Shown one piece after another: positions 1 to 8,156 of a DNA stretch of 64,000 nt; positions within the stretch are counted from its first letter, which is position 1; each line of letters starts with the position of its first letter. The notes beneath the pieces are model-generated. The model saw only the letters and a program-made list of their open reading frames with translations, was not told the DNA's origin and did no database searches. The stretch is taken from NCBI RefSeq assembly GCF_025971955.1, contig NZ_JAPDMX010000003.1, positions 62,001 to 126,000 of the forward strand, read 5' to 3'. A program made the position numbers and the translations under genes. Source of the DNA: Shewanella subflava (GTDB lineage Bacteria > Pseudomonadota > Gammaproteobacteria > Enterobacterales > Shewanellaceae).

Positions 1-2
1 CA

Positions 3-641
3 GAATCGGGCAGCAAAGAGTTAGTGGCATTGTCAGCCTATTCATATTGGTTGGGAATGTCTGGTTTAATGCTTCAACACAATGTTGCAGGCCCTGTGCC
101 TGAGTTAAGCGACAGTGAGTTAGTGAAAGGGGCAAAGCGCGATGACTTTATTTTACCCGAGGCTATTTCAAGTAAAATGGATCAAAATGCGTTAGCGCAA
201 CTACCCGGTCGTGGCTACCCAGCGGTACCTAAAGCTGAACAGGCTTATTCACCAGAACGCGGTGCAAAGGTTTATCAGGCACATTGTCAATCTTGTCATG
301 GTAAGGATGGTCAAGGGCAAATGATTGCGGGTGTTGCCGCTTTACCGCCGTTATGGGGACCACAAAGTTACAATTGGGGCGCGGGTATGCATCGCGTTGG
401 CACAGCTGCAGATTTTATTTATGAAAATATGCCATTAGGTAAAAGTGTGCAGCTTACGCCGCAACAAGCCTGGGATGTTTCAGCCTATATTAATTCGCAA
501 GAGCGCCCACAAGATCCACGCTTTAAAGGTCAGGTCACTGACACTCAAAAGCAATATCATCAGCATGATGGTTATTATGGCAAAACGATTTCGGGCAAGG
601 TACTAGGTAGTGCTTCTTCAGCTAATTTTCCTAAAAAATAA
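3..641 (+). CDS. c-type cytochrome, TsdA-like (thiosulfate dehydrogenase/tetrathionate reductase family), 3' end only
   Basis: The reading frame is open to the left edge, so only the C-terminal part of the protein is present; the GTG at 24 is internal, not a credible start. The fragment carries one haem c motif (CQSCHG) followed by a region with YNWGAGMHRVGTAADF, NMPLG (probable axial Met) and AWDVSAYINSQERPQDPR. This arrangement is typical of the C-terminal haem domain of TsdA-type dihaem cytochromes, which interconvert thiosulfate and tetrathionate in the periplasm. The upstream haem domain and signal peptide must lie outside the window. Direction of catalysis cannot be judged. A different periplasmic monohaem or dihaem cytochrome remains possible. 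Confidence 0.65.
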   Translation, partial: ESGSKELVALSAYSYWLGMSGLMLQHNVAGPVPELSDSELVKGAKRDDFILPEAISSKMDQNALAQLPGRGYPAVPKAEQAYSPERGAKVYQAHCQSCHGKDGQGQMIAGVAALPPLWGPQSYNWGAGMHRVGTAADFIYENMPLGKSVQLTPQQAWDVSAYINSQERPQDPRFKGQVTDTQKQYHQHDGYYGKTISGKVLGSASSANFPKK

Positions 642-728
642 CTGACTGAACACAGTTCATTAACGCTCTAGATTGATCATATTCTTTCTAGGGCGTTTAT
701 GCTGCGCTACCGTTAAGGAGTCTTTATA

Positions 729-974
729 TTGCTTGAAAGTCATTGCCCAATCTGCCAGCAAAATAATCAATGCGCCATGGCTTATGGTCAAAATATTGAA
801 AATTGTTGGTGTATGGATACGGGGTTTTCTGCCGCCCAGTTGATTGAGCAATATTTACATCAACATCCTCAAATATCAGTTAACAAGCAACAATGCGTGT
901 GTCGAAGTTGTTTAGATAACATGGCAGCAACTCAGTTGCCCTCTCAAGCGTGCGTGCATATTTATACTCCTTAG
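729..974 (+). CDS. Small cysteine-rich CWC family protein
   Basis: An 81-residue cytoplasmic protein with nine cysteines, including CPIC near the N-terminus, NCWC in the middle and CVCRSC in the second half. This layout matches the cysteine-rich CWC family (a presumed metal-binding fold of unknown role). The start is TTG at 729, chosen because a strong AAGGAG lies at 715-720, eight bases upstream, and no better ATG exists in frame. It is 87 bases after the cytochrome gene on the same strand, so read-through is possible but not shown. Function unknown; zinc binding is the likeliest use of the cysteines. Confidence 0.7.
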   Translation: MLESHCPICQQNNQCAMAYGQNIENCWCMDTGFSAAQLIEQYLHQHPQISVNKQQCVCRSCLDNMAATQLPSQACVHIYTP

Positions 975-1058
975 CCCCCCTGGTTAATTACTTCTTGTTA
1001 ACGATATGTTGCTGAGTATACTCATATCGTTATTTACGATCTAAAAGAGAAAATTAGC

Positions 1059-1604
1059 ATGTTGAAAAAATTTATCATCGTCTTAGCCATAATTGTGGCG
1101 ATTCCGTTTATCACTGCGTTATTTATCAAAAAAGATTATCAAGTAGAAAGAGTTATCGTTATTAATCAGCCCGTAAATGAGGTGTTTGACTATGTAAAGC
1201 ATCTTAAAAATCAAGATAACTTTAGCAAGTGGGCGTCAATGGATCCCAATATGCAAAAAACCTATCGGGGTACTGATGCCACGGTGGGCTTTGTGAGTGC
1301 TTGGGCGAGTGATAATCCCGATGTAGGTGTTGGCGAACAGGAAATTAAATCAATTACACCAGGGAAACGCATCGATTATGAGTTACGTTTTTTATCCCCA
1401 TTTCAAGCAACCGAACCCGCCTATATGACAACTGTTACAGTGGGAGATAATCAAACAGAAGTTCGATGGGGGTTTAGCGGCCACATGGATTACCCGATGA
1501 ACTTGATGTTCTTATTTATGGATTTTGAAGCCATGATAGGTGCAGATTTACAACAAGGCTTAGATACATTAAAAGTGTTATTAGAGAAGCCATCTCAACC
1601 TTAA
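1059..1604 (+). CDS. SRPBCC (START/Bet v 1-like) family protein with N-terminal membrane anchor
   Basis: 181 residues. The N-terminus has a hydrophobic stretch at about 4-24 (FIIVLAIIVAIPFITALF), a membrane anchor or uncleaved signal. From about residue 30 the sequence follows the SRPBCC helix-grip pattern: VERVIVINQPVNEVFDYV at the start, then FSKWASMDPN, a GVGEQEI strand and RWGFSGHM near the end. Such proteins bind hydrophobic ligands in a deep cavity. ATG at 1059 is preceded by AAAAGAGAAA, a weak ribosome site. The gene stands alone on the plus strand. No ligand or enzymatic residues can be assigned. Confidence 0.75.
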   Translation: MLKKFIIVLAIIVAIPFITALFIKKDYQVERVIVINQPVNEVFDYVKHLKNQDNFSKWASMDPNMQKTYRGTDATVGFVSAWASDNPDVGVGEQEIKSITPGKRIDYELRFLSPFQATEPAYMTTVTVGDNQTEVRWGFSGHMDYPMNLMFLFMDFEAMIGADLQQGLDTLKVLLEKPSQP

Positions 1605-1610
1605 TCACTA

Positions 1611-1650
1611 GGGTGTTTATCTTTGATTATCAATAAAAATAAACACGCCC
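1611..1650. repeat. 40-bp TA-flanked inverted repeat, shrunken relative of the 20.1-kb MITE-like element
   Basis: The left end reads GGGTGTTTATCTTTG and the right end, read inward on the other strand, GGGCGTGTTTATTTTTA. Both ends abut TA. The same end sequence bounds the 262-bp element at 20089-20350. The left copy lacks two bases (CG) relative to the consensus. The unit can fold as a hairpin just after the SRPBCC stop codon and may now serve as its terminator. It may be an internally deleted MITE copy. Confidence 0.6.
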
Positions 1651-1836
1651 TAAATAAATTACCGGTAAACGGCTTGGTTAATGTAATTTTGAATTGCGGA
1701 TTGTTGCAAAAAATACGTTAATCAAGGTACTCTAAAAAATTGCTGCAAATACGGCCTTAGATTCGATTTGTTAACAGCATAGATAAAGCATAAATAACTA
1801 TAAAGATAATAACTTAGCTAATCATGAGGTTTTTGA

Positions 1837-3201
1837 ATGGAAGCGGTCACAAGTTTTGTAAGTACAATTAATGGCATTGTATGGGGCATTCCCATGCTGG
1901 TAATGATTTTAGGTGTAGGCTTGTTCCTGTCAATTGGTTTGAAACTCATGCCAATTTTGAAGTTAGGCACCGGATTTAAATTATTATGGTCGGGCAGAAC
2001 TGTCACAGATGAAAGCGAAAAAGGCGATGTGAGTCCTTTTAATGCGTTGATGACCTCGCTTTCAGCTACTATCGGTACAGGTAATATTGCTGGTGTTGCA
2101 ACCGCCATTGTGATTGGTGGACCGGGCGCATTATTTTGGATGTGGTGTACTGCATTAGTTGGTATGGCGACAAAATTTGCTGAAGCTGTATTGGCGGTGA
2201 AATTCCGTGAAACAGATTCCAATGGCGACCATGTCGGTGGCCCTATGTATTACATCAAAAATGGTTTAGGACAAAAGTGGGCATGGTTAGGCACGGCTTT
2301 TGCCTTTTTTGGTATGTTTGCTGGATTTGGTATTGGTAATACCGTGCAATCAAATTCTGTTGCCGACGCATTAAGCAGTAATTTTAACGTACCCAGTTGG
2401 GTGACAGGCTTAATCCTTATGGTACTGGTTGGCGCTGTGTTAATGGGGGGGATCAAACGCATTGCTGAGGTGGCAGGTAAATTAGTGCCCCTTATGACGG
2501 TCTTTTATATTACCGCAGGTTTAGCGGTTTTAGTGGTGTATGTTGATCAAATCCCTGCAGCATTTGAATTAATTATTCACAGTGCATTTAATCCCGTGGC
2601 TGCTCAAGGTGGCTTTGCTGGTGCGGCAGTTTGGGCAGCCATTCGTTTTGGTGTTGCTCGTGGTGTGTTTTCAAATGAGGCGGGATTAGGCAGTGCACCA
2701 ATTGCCCACGCTGCGGCAAAAACTAATAACCCAGTTAAGCAAGGTTTAGTGGCTATGCTAGGCACGTTTATTGATACCATCATAGTGTGTTCAATAACGG
2801 GTTTGGCGATTATTGTTTCAGGTGCTTGGACCTCAGGTGAAAATGGTGCCGCACTGACCTCGTATGCTTTTTCCCACGCTTTACCTTTAGGTAATTACAT
2901 TGTGGCAATAGCCTTAGCTATTTTCGCTTTTACCACCATTTTAGGGTGGAGTTTTTACAGTGAAAAATGTGTCCAATACTTATTTGGCGATAAAGCCGTT
3001 AAACCCTTCCGCTTAATTTTCACCTTAGTGGTGCCTATTGGTGCGATTAGCTCATTAGAGTTTATTTGGTTATTAGCAGATACTTTAAATGCTATGATGG
3101 CGTTACCCAACCTCGTCGCACTTATGATGTTAAGCCCTGTGGTTTTCGGATTAACCCGCGAGTATTTTATTAAGCAAAAAGCGTTAAAAAAAGCGGTGTA
3201 A
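1837..3201 (+). CDS. AGCS family sodium:alanine/glycine symporter
   Basis: A 454-residue polytopic inner-membrane protein with about eleven hydrophobic segments. It has the hallmark signatures of the alanine or glycine:cation symporter family: SATIGTGNIAGVATAI near residue 85, GGPMYYIKNGLG near 130, and FSNEAGLGSAPIAHAAAKT near 285. The length is normal for AlsT/AgcS proteins, which couple sodium entry to alanine or glycine uptake. The ATG at 1837 follows GAGG at about 1826. I looked for a glycine riboswitch in the leader (1651-1836), as is common for this family, and saw none. Substrate preference cannot be read from the sequence. Confidence 0.92.
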   Translation: MEAVTSFVSTINGIVWGIPMLVMILGVGLFLSIGLKLMPILKLGTGFKLLWSGRTVTDESEKGDVSPFNALMTSLSATIGTGNIAGVATAIVIGGPGALFWMWCTALVGMATKFAEAVLAVKFRETDSNGDHVGGPMYYIKNGLGQKWAWLGTAFAFFGMFAGFGIGNTVQSNSVADALSSNFNVPSWVTGLILMVLVGAVLMGGIKRIAEVAGKLVPLMTVFYITAGLAVLVVYVDQIPAAFELIIHSAFNPVAAQGGFAGAAVWAAIRFGVARGVFSNEAGLGSAPIAHAAAKTNNPVKQGLVAMLGTFIDTIIVCSITGLAIIVSGAWTSGENGAALTSYAFSHALPLGNYIVAIALAIFAFTTILGWSFYSEKCVQYLFGDKAVKPFRLIFTLVVPIGAISSLEFIWLLADTLNAMMALPNLVALMMLSPVVFGLTREYFIKQKALKKAV

Positions 3202-3271
3202 GGGAATGATTCATATTTAATTGGGTTCAGTTAAATATGAGGTTATAGCAAGTTATAAGGATATAGAGATA

Positions 3272-3661
3272 ATGCTTAGATTAAGTGGTTTATTGATACT
3301 AATCATGTTGTCGGTTGTTATTTTAGGTTGCTCTTCGCTTCGGTTTGATACTAATGTTTTAGAAATTGGCGAACGAAATGTGAGAGCAAGTAAAGTGGAG
3401 GTTTACAGTCAGCAGTTTGTATTTAATCGTAAATATACAAATGTTGGCAATGTATCTGCCACTTATTGTCATGATGCGCCTTTAAACCAGCAGGATATCA
3501 AACCAATACCAAGTGATGAAGTGCTGATAAAGTCTTTGAAATCCCAAGTGCAAAGTCGAGGAGGCAATGCCTTGGTGGTGCATCAATGTAAGCGTTCAAA
3601 TAGCGGGAAATGCTCAGTATTTATTGATTGCACAGGTAGCGGTTATTCAATCGATGTTTAA
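3272..3661 (+). CDS. DUF4156-like lipoprotein
   Basis: The start is taken as ATG 3272 because it opens directly into a signal peptide (MLRLSGLLILIMLSVVILGC) with lipobox LGCS; an in-frame TTG at 3221 would add 17 residues before it and destroy this layout. The mature protein is about 110 residues with four more cysteines (YCHDAP, HQCKRS, KCSVFIDC). The pattern resembles DUF4156/RcsF-like lipoproteins, in which disulfides hold a small domain. It probably sits in the outer membrane, as residue +2 is Ser. It follows the symporter by 70 bases; no shared function is evident. Confidence 0.65.
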   Translation: MLRLSGLLILIMLSVVILGCSSLRFDTNVLEIGERNVRASKVEVYSQQFVFNRKYTNVGNVSATYCHDAPLNQQDIKPIPSDEVLIKSLKSQVQSRGGNALVVHQCKRSNSGKCSVFIDCTGSGYSIDV

Positions 3662-3778
3662 TATCAATTACGATAAGTAGTTATTCTATAATCAAAAAAT
3701 CTAACGCTGTTATCGAGTGTTTTAACAAGCTAGGGTAAGCAGTTATTCATTACGATTGGTTTTAGTGTTAATAGAAGT

Positions 3779-3812
3779 AAAAATGGGAATAACAGTTGTT
3801 ATTCCCATTTTT
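3779..3812. terminator. Perfect 15-bp hairpin, bidirectional terminator
   Basis: The stem AAAAATGGGAATAAC pairs perfectly with its complement around the 4-base loop AGTT, ending in a T run on both strands. It lies between the convergent lipoprotein gene and the MATCAP-like gene and can end both. Confidence 0.85.
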
Positions 3813-3944
3813 ATCAAGTATTTAACCTGTAGAAGTTGCTTAATACCTTGTGTAGAGTGTTATTTATCTTTGTCAGACGTTGATGATTAATCTTATTTAT
3901 CAGTTATTTATGCTGCCAGTAACGCTTTTTAGCTAGTTTTAGAC

Positions 3945-5300
3945 TTAATCCGAGTTATTATCAAACTCCGCATCTTCAAACAACTCAGCTTCTTGAGTAT
4001 CAATGGATACTTTACTGAATGAGCGAGCAAAGTGACGTTGCACCCCTTTCAAATCAATATTACCGATACCAGATGCAAATCCAAACCAAGCATATAAACC
4101 ACTGATATCGGCAAACATTGGCGGCAGATATTTAGGTCCAGCAATGATGCCTTCCTGATATGCTTGATATAAAACGGGAATATCTTCTATAGCTAACTTG
4201 CCTAAAAATAGCATCGGGATCAGCTCTGGCAAGCCTGTGCTAATGGCGCTGCGGATAAAGTTAATGTTTTCAACATAACCACGAACGTAAGAAATATCTT
4301 TAGTAAAAAAGCTGCCGCCTTGAACCATGCCGCCGCGAAAAACGCGCTGTGTGACACGGTAACTGTCTTTTGAGCTTAAATGCAGGTTTCTGAAATAACG
4401 ATACACCTCGATGAAGTCGGCGCCCTGTTCGGCCATGTCTACAGCCGATACGCGGTCGCTAATACGTCTTGCTCGTCCTGGGTTGGAACTTAGCGTAAGC
4501 ATTTCCATTAATACCGCTAAACCCTCCTGTGAGGCGGTCACGCGAGGTGAACCGACACTGAGCCAAGTTGCATGCGGTTGAGCTCGTCCATTGAGTGTGG
4601 TGCCCACATGGACCCAGCCCTCGTGTACTTCATACACATTCATGTCAGATTCACTGAACATGGCACGGGTGTTTATTTTTACGGTATCGCCACCTACAGC
4701 GGCATCTGACACAATCCCGTCGCTGAGTTTTACGTGAATTTCATCATCATGGAAGTAATTGACTAAACGTTGGCTGAGATGATCAACTGCTTGTGGGGCG
4801 GTGATAATTTTAGGGTGTTGTTTACTCATGTGCCTCGCGGCGGGCAATGAAAAAATATGACTTAATCTGTCGCCTAATTGACGAAGTGTGTTGCGGTCAC
4901 CATGTAGTTTATGGCTAGCACTGCCATACAATTCCTGGCTTAATTTTCCAAAGGTTGGTTTACCACGATTGTTAAGCATATCAATAACAATGCGATATTG
5001 ATCGACGTTAGCAATCAAAATTTTACCCAGTTGGTCTTTTTTGCCTAAACGCTTTTCAATCGCATAGCGAAGATCTTTCAACTCTTGTTGGGTTTTGTCG
5101 GTATTAAATGATAGTGGAATTGAATCGTAAAAATTGGCACTGATCTCGGGGAGCACTTTAGTTTGTTTTGCCAGAAATTTATCTTCAATTTCACGGGGCC
5201 ATTTTATCGTATCGAGGATTTTAATCGGCGCTTGTACACGAATTAATTCATCAGAAAAACGACGAATATCTTGTTGATAGCGAGATACAGCATCAGACAT
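3945..5300 (-). CDS. DUF1704 'QEGLA motif' protein, MATCAP/KIAA0895-like metallopeptidase family
   Basis: A 451-residue cytoplasmic protein. It carries an HExxxH motif (VHEGWVHVGT, about residue 225) and, about 30 residues later, SQEGLAVL, the combination that defines the DUF1704 family labelled 'flavohemoglobin expression-modulating QEGLA motif protein'. Eukaryotic members (MATCAP) are zinc tyrosine carboxypeptidases of tubulin, with HExxxH plus a downstream glutamate as ligands. The bacterial substrate is unknown. I prefer ATG at 5300 (MSDAVSRYQQ) over ATG at 5351, as the extra 17 residues look like translated leader. Next to the divergent PDC-sensor gene. The family call is firm; peptidase activity is inference. 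Confidence 0.8.
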   Translation of the reverse strand: MSDAVSRYQQDIRRFSDELIRVQAPIKILDTIKWPREIEDKFLAKQTKVLPEISANFYDSIPLSFNTDKTQQELKDLRYAIEKRLGKKDQLGKILIANVDQYRIVIDMLNNRGKPTFGKLSQELYGSASHKLHGDRNTLRQLGDRLSHIFSLPAARHMSKQHPKIITAPQAVDHLSQRLVNYFHDDEIHVKLSDGIVSDAAVGGDTVKINTRAMFSESDMNVYEVHEGWVHVGTTLNGRAQPHATWLSVGSPRVTASQEGLAVLMEMLTLSSNPGRARRISDRVSAVDMAEQGADFIEVYRYFRNLHLSSKDSYRVTQRVFRGGMVQGGSFFTKDISYVRGYVENINFIRSAISTGLPELIPMLFLGKLAIEDIPVLYQAYQEGIIAGPKYLPPMFADISGLYAWFGFASGIGNIDLKGVQRHFARSFSKVSIDTQEAELFEDAEFDNNSD

Positions 5301-5479
5301 GGCATTACCTATGGAGTGATAAATTTTAGCGAATTTAATGAATATTCGCATTTATTGCTTTGATTAACCAATTGAAAATGACGATCTAGACTGAGTTATT
5401 TCGGTGCAAGTGCACTATTTTCGTCTGTATTAATGCAGTTTGTTAAAGTTAAGGTATTGATTTATTTTGTTTAATTACT

Positions 5480-5495
5480 TGGCACATTCACTGCT
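5480..5495 (+). promoter_or_regulatory. Sigma54-like -24/-12 promoter
   Basis: The sequence TGGCACATTCACTGCT matches the RpoN consensus TGGCACGNNNNTTGCW except for A in place of G and CTGC in place of TTGC. The GG and GC doublets have the required ten-base spacing. A start near 5505 would give a short leader ahead of the ATG at 5527. Confidence 0.45.
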
Positions 5496-5526
5496 TTATC
5501 TATACATCATGTTAAAGGAGTAATGT

Positions 5527-6492
5527 ATGGCTGCAATGAGTTTTTTAAGTGTTATTGAGCGTTATCATGAACATGAGAATGTTATTCACGAATTACTGGA
5601 CTCTATTTTACTTGGGTTAAGTGATGCAACACTGTTTCAAAATGGGTTGTCTGATAAGGTTTTTAGCGAGTTAGCTCAGCGTTATCCTTTTGTGCAATTA
5701 CTGTATTTGCTTGACCAAGATGGTATGCAAATTAGTGATAATATAGTGCTGGTAAACCAAAAGGTTAACCGATCAAATTATGGCTTTAATACCGATCGAA
5801 GTCATCGCCCCTATTATACCGGTTTAATTCACCTGCAAGATAAACGTTATATTACCAGCCCTTATCTATCAAATACGGGGGCTGGTTTATGTATTAGCGC
5901 CTCGAGGAAGCTAACCAACTCGTCAGGAAAGACGGAGATTTTGGTCATCGATATCAACTTAACCCAACTTATTGAGTTTATGATGGGGGACAGTGCCAGA
6001 CGCAAAATGATGCCAATTTTTAAGGGGGTATACAGCTTTATCGTGCTGGGACTATTTGTGTTGGTGAGTGTGTTGATGTGGACCGTGATAAAGGATATTT
6101 ATGTACTGTTTTCTCAACCAGCTAAACACGACCCCTTGTTGCCTTTTGGGATAATTATTTTTCTTACACTTGCATTGGCCATCTTCGATTTAGGCAAAAC
6201 AATATTAGAGGAAGAGGTGCTAATGCATAAAGATATTTTTCGTCACAGCTCTACAAGGCGAACCATAACACGGTTTATTTCGACCATTTTGATCGCTATT
6301 TCCATCGAGGCTTTGTTAACTATGTTCAAAGCGTCTTTAGGCGAAAAGCAATATCTACAGCCTGCGATAATGATGATGCTTGCTGTGGTTGGATTATTGG
6401 TAGGATTAGGAATTTATGTGTATTTAGGCGCAAAAGCAGAACAGTTATTAACGCAAAATCAGCAGCATAGATATAACAAAGTATCAGGTTAA
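5527..6492 (+). CDS. PDC/Cache-type sensor domain protein with C-terminal membrane segments
   Basis: 321 residues. The first 155 form a soluble domain with a PDC/Cache-like pattern (YPFVQLLYLLDQDGMQISDN, then RPYYTG and YITSPYLS), normally a small-ligand sensor. The rest has about four hydrophobic helices (near 165-190, 203-222, 246-268, 278-302). Unlike classic receptors, the sensor module precedes all helices with no signal peptide, and there is no kinase, HAMP or methyl-accepting domain. The start is ATG 5527 behind AAAGGAG (5514-5520). A sigma54-like promoter lies just upstream. Output mechanism unknown. Confidence 0.7.
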   Translation: MAAMSFLSVIERYHEHENVIHELLDSILLGLSDATLFQNGLSDKVFSELAQRYPFVQLLYLLDQDGMQISDNIVLVNQKVNRSNYGFNTDRSHRPYYTGLIHLQDKRYITSPYLSNTGAGLCISASRKLTNSSGKTEILVIDINLTQLIEFMMGDSARRKMMPIFKGVYSFIVLGLFVLVSVLMWTVIKDIYVLFSQPAKHDPLLPFGIIIFLTLALAIFDLGKTILEEEVLMHKDIFRHSSTRRTITRFISTILIAISIEALLTMFKASLGEKQYLQPAIMMMLAVVGLLVGLGIYVYLGAKAEQLLTQNQQHRYNKVSG

Positions 6493-6515
6493 GCTGGTAA
6501 TCAATTCAAATATTG

Positions 6516-6544
6516 TCACACTACTCTGGGGTTGAGTAGTGTGA
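6516..6544. terminator. 11-bp hairpin between convergent genes
   Basis: TCACACTACTC pairs perfectly with GAGTAGTGTGA around a 7-base loop. The T run is poor, so it may be a weak terminator for the PDC-sensor gene and the PA3496-like gene. Confidence 0.45.
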
Positions 6545-6588
6545 TCTATTCACACTAAACCGTGCAGATTATCGTAAAGCGCATTCGC

Positions 6589-6765
6589 TTAGAAAAAATC
6601 ATCGTCACCAATGGCTTTGCGTAATTGCGCTTGTTCAAGATAATCTTCTAGTCTGCGCTTTATCTGACGTTTGTGTTGTAAATTTTCACCGCTTTTACTA
6701 TTTCTAGGTGAAGTCATTGCTTCAATTTCAGTATCGTCAGGAACTCTTTCAGTAATATTAGCCAT
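6589..6765 (-). CDS. Small PA3496-like (putative envelope integrity) protein
   Basis: A 58-residue protein, MANITERVPDDTE at the N-terminus and RQIKRRLEDYLEQAQLRK, GDDDFF at the C-terminus. The basic helix followed by an acidic tail matches the PA3496 family, short cytoplasmic proteins linked to envelope integrity by annotation only. ATG at 6765 is chosen because GAGGG sits about ten bases upstream; the longer frame to 6816 would add 17 hydrophobic residues that overlap this ribosome site. Role not established. Confidence 0.65.
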   Translation of the reverse strand: MANITERVPDDTEIEAMTSPRNSKSGENLQHKRQIKRRLEDYLEQAQLRKAIGDDDFF

Positions 6766-6816
6766 AATAAAACCCTCATAACCAATGGTAAACCACAGAA
6801 TTAAACCAATGAGCAC

Positions 6817-7101
6817 TTTCTAACTAAAAAGTAACGATTAGAAAAGCAAAATATATTGTTCACTTTGAGCAATTATTTTTACCTTACCTATTTGAGCTTA
6901 GCAGTTATTTTTTGGGGTGCTAAAAAATACAGCTCAAAGCGCAATGGTGTGTGACTAGCTTAAAGGGTGTTAATGCTATCAATGCATAGCATTGAGGATA
7001 AATAAAGGGTGTTGGAGCAGAGGTGTTGTGATGACTTTGAAGCCTATTTTCAAGCTTGAACATCGCGGCGGTTAACTTTCACCACCTTGCCACAGAATAA
7101 C
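6817..7101. other. Gene-free stretch with inverted repeats
   Basis: No plausible ORF. TTTGAGCT (6891-6898) pairs with AGCTCAAA (6931-6938), and TTAGCA/TGCTAA lie inside it, giving a nested stem. A second small palindrome, AATGCTAT...ATAGCATT, lies near 6971-6992. Purpose unknown; the promoter of the PA3496-like gene must be here. Confidence 0.4.
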
Positions 7102-7125
7102 AAACGCCACTCGAAGGTGGCGTTT
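7102..7125 (-). terminator. Terminator of the TorF-type porin gene
   Basis: AAACGCCAC pairs with GTGGCGTTT (9 bp) around a 6-base loop. On the minus strand the stem is followed by TGTTATT. It sits 40 bases after the stop codon of the porin gene. Confidence 0.75.
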
Positions 7126-7165
7126 AATAGCGAGTGTTTAGACCCTGTTAATATGCATCATCAGG

Positions 7166-7852
7166 TTAAAGATCGAAGCTGTACGAATAACCCAAAACCA
7201 CTTTGACATCGTCATCATCTAAATCGGTATTAGCAGCCATAAACGATACTGTACCCATGTCAGTGTCGGCGCTTAATGACACATTATAATCAGAGTAACT
7301 GTCGCCAAATAAGTCTTCAACCACATCGCCTTGTGAGTAACCATAATGAATACCTAGGCTTAACTTTTCCGTTAATGGAAAGCTGGCATTGGCCTGTAGA
7401 TAGCCCCAATCGGTTTCACTATCAGCCCCCGACACATCTGATTCAGCATTGACGACATGAGAGTAACCTAGCTCTAACCACTTCCAACCAAGTAATAAGC
7501 TGACCTCACCAAAGTTGTAATCACTATCAGCATCTGGGTAAGCATAATAAAGATAGCTAATATCGTAAGTGAAATCTTGGGCGAACTCACCTGCATAACC
7601 TGCGTAGAAATCGGCTTCGTATGTTGCAGCATCACCAAAGTCTACATTTGATGCCCATGTGCCTGCATAGAAACCAGATTCATGCGCATAATCAAGACCC
7701 CCTTGAACCGCCACAGCATCGTCAGTTTGCGTTACACCGCGCCATAGGTAATTTGATGTGGCGCCAATATTTGCTGATACTTCAGCAAACGCTGTACCCG
7801 TTAAAAATAGTGTGCTTGATAGTGCGACAGCTTGAATGAGTGTTCTATTCAT
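7166..7852 (-). CDS. TorF family putative porin
   Basis: 228 residues with a cleavable signal peptide (AVALSSTLFLTGTAFA, cleavage after about residue 23). The mature protein is a small beta barrel: repeated alternating strands ending in aromatic residues, the family hallmark SANIGATSNYLWRGVTQTDD at the N-terminus, GFYAGTWASNVDFG, and a terminal YSYSFDL strand. These features define the TorF/gcw_chp family of outer-membrane proteins. Pore substrate is unknown. A perfect 10-bp inverted repeat lies in its promoter (7878-7915) and a terminator follows. It is transcribed alone. Confidence 0.85.
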   Translation of the reverse strand: MNRTLIQAVALSSTLFLTGTAFAEVSANIGATSNYLWRGVTQTDDAVAVQGGLDYAHESGFYAGTWASNVDFGDAATYEADFYAGYAGEFAQDFTYDISYLYYAYPDADSDYNFGEVSLLLGWKWLELGYSHVVNAESDVSGADSETDWGYLQANASFPLTEKLSLGIHYGYSQGDVVEDLFGDSYSDYNVSLSADTDMGTVSFMAANTDLDDDDVKVVLGYSYSFDL

Positions 7853-7877
7853 CTTTATCCCTCAATGTTTTATTGTG

Positions 7878-7915
7878 CATTTTATGTCTTGTATGTCAGG
7901 GCAATACATAAAATG
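7878..7915 (-). promoter_or_regulatory. Operator-like inverted repeat upstream of TorF-type porin
   Basis: CATTTTATGT at 7878-7887 and ACATAAAATG at 7906-7915 are perfect inverted copies, centred 45 bases ahead of the start codon with an 18-base spacer (about 28 bases between arm centres). It could be a dimeric regulator site or a leader hairpin. No known regulator is recognised. Confidence 0.4.
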
Positions 7916-8110
7916 TTTGTTTGTCTGAGGTATGCAAAGCGAAGGTTGTGCCAGAATTTAAAACTATTAAATATCAGTTGCTTATTTTGATTTTGTTTAG
8001 GTTTTTACCGGTTGGTTGCTTTGTAATGGTGCGGCATTGCACTCTATGCGTGCAATGTTGGGGGGATTCTTTTCGATTATTGGTGGAAAATAACGAAATG
8101 AATACATAAA

Positions 8111-8133
8111 AAAACCTCCATCAGGAGGCTTTT
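8111..8133 (-). terminator. Terminator of the HU gene
   Basis: On the minus strand GCCTCC TGA TGGAGG is followed by TTTTTTTA, a standard intrinsic terminator 25 bases after the HU stop codon. Confidence 0.85.
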
Positions 8134-8156
8134 GAAAACGCTGTTTAAACAGAATA

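Noticed and set aside
1651..1836. Glycine riboswitch ahead of the AGCS symporter
   Set aside because: None of the conserved aptamer segments is visible.
7921..8109. 62-codon plus-strand ORF between the TorF porin and the HU gene
   Set aside because: No ribosome site, unusual composition, and it overlaps the porin promoter and runs into the HU terminator.
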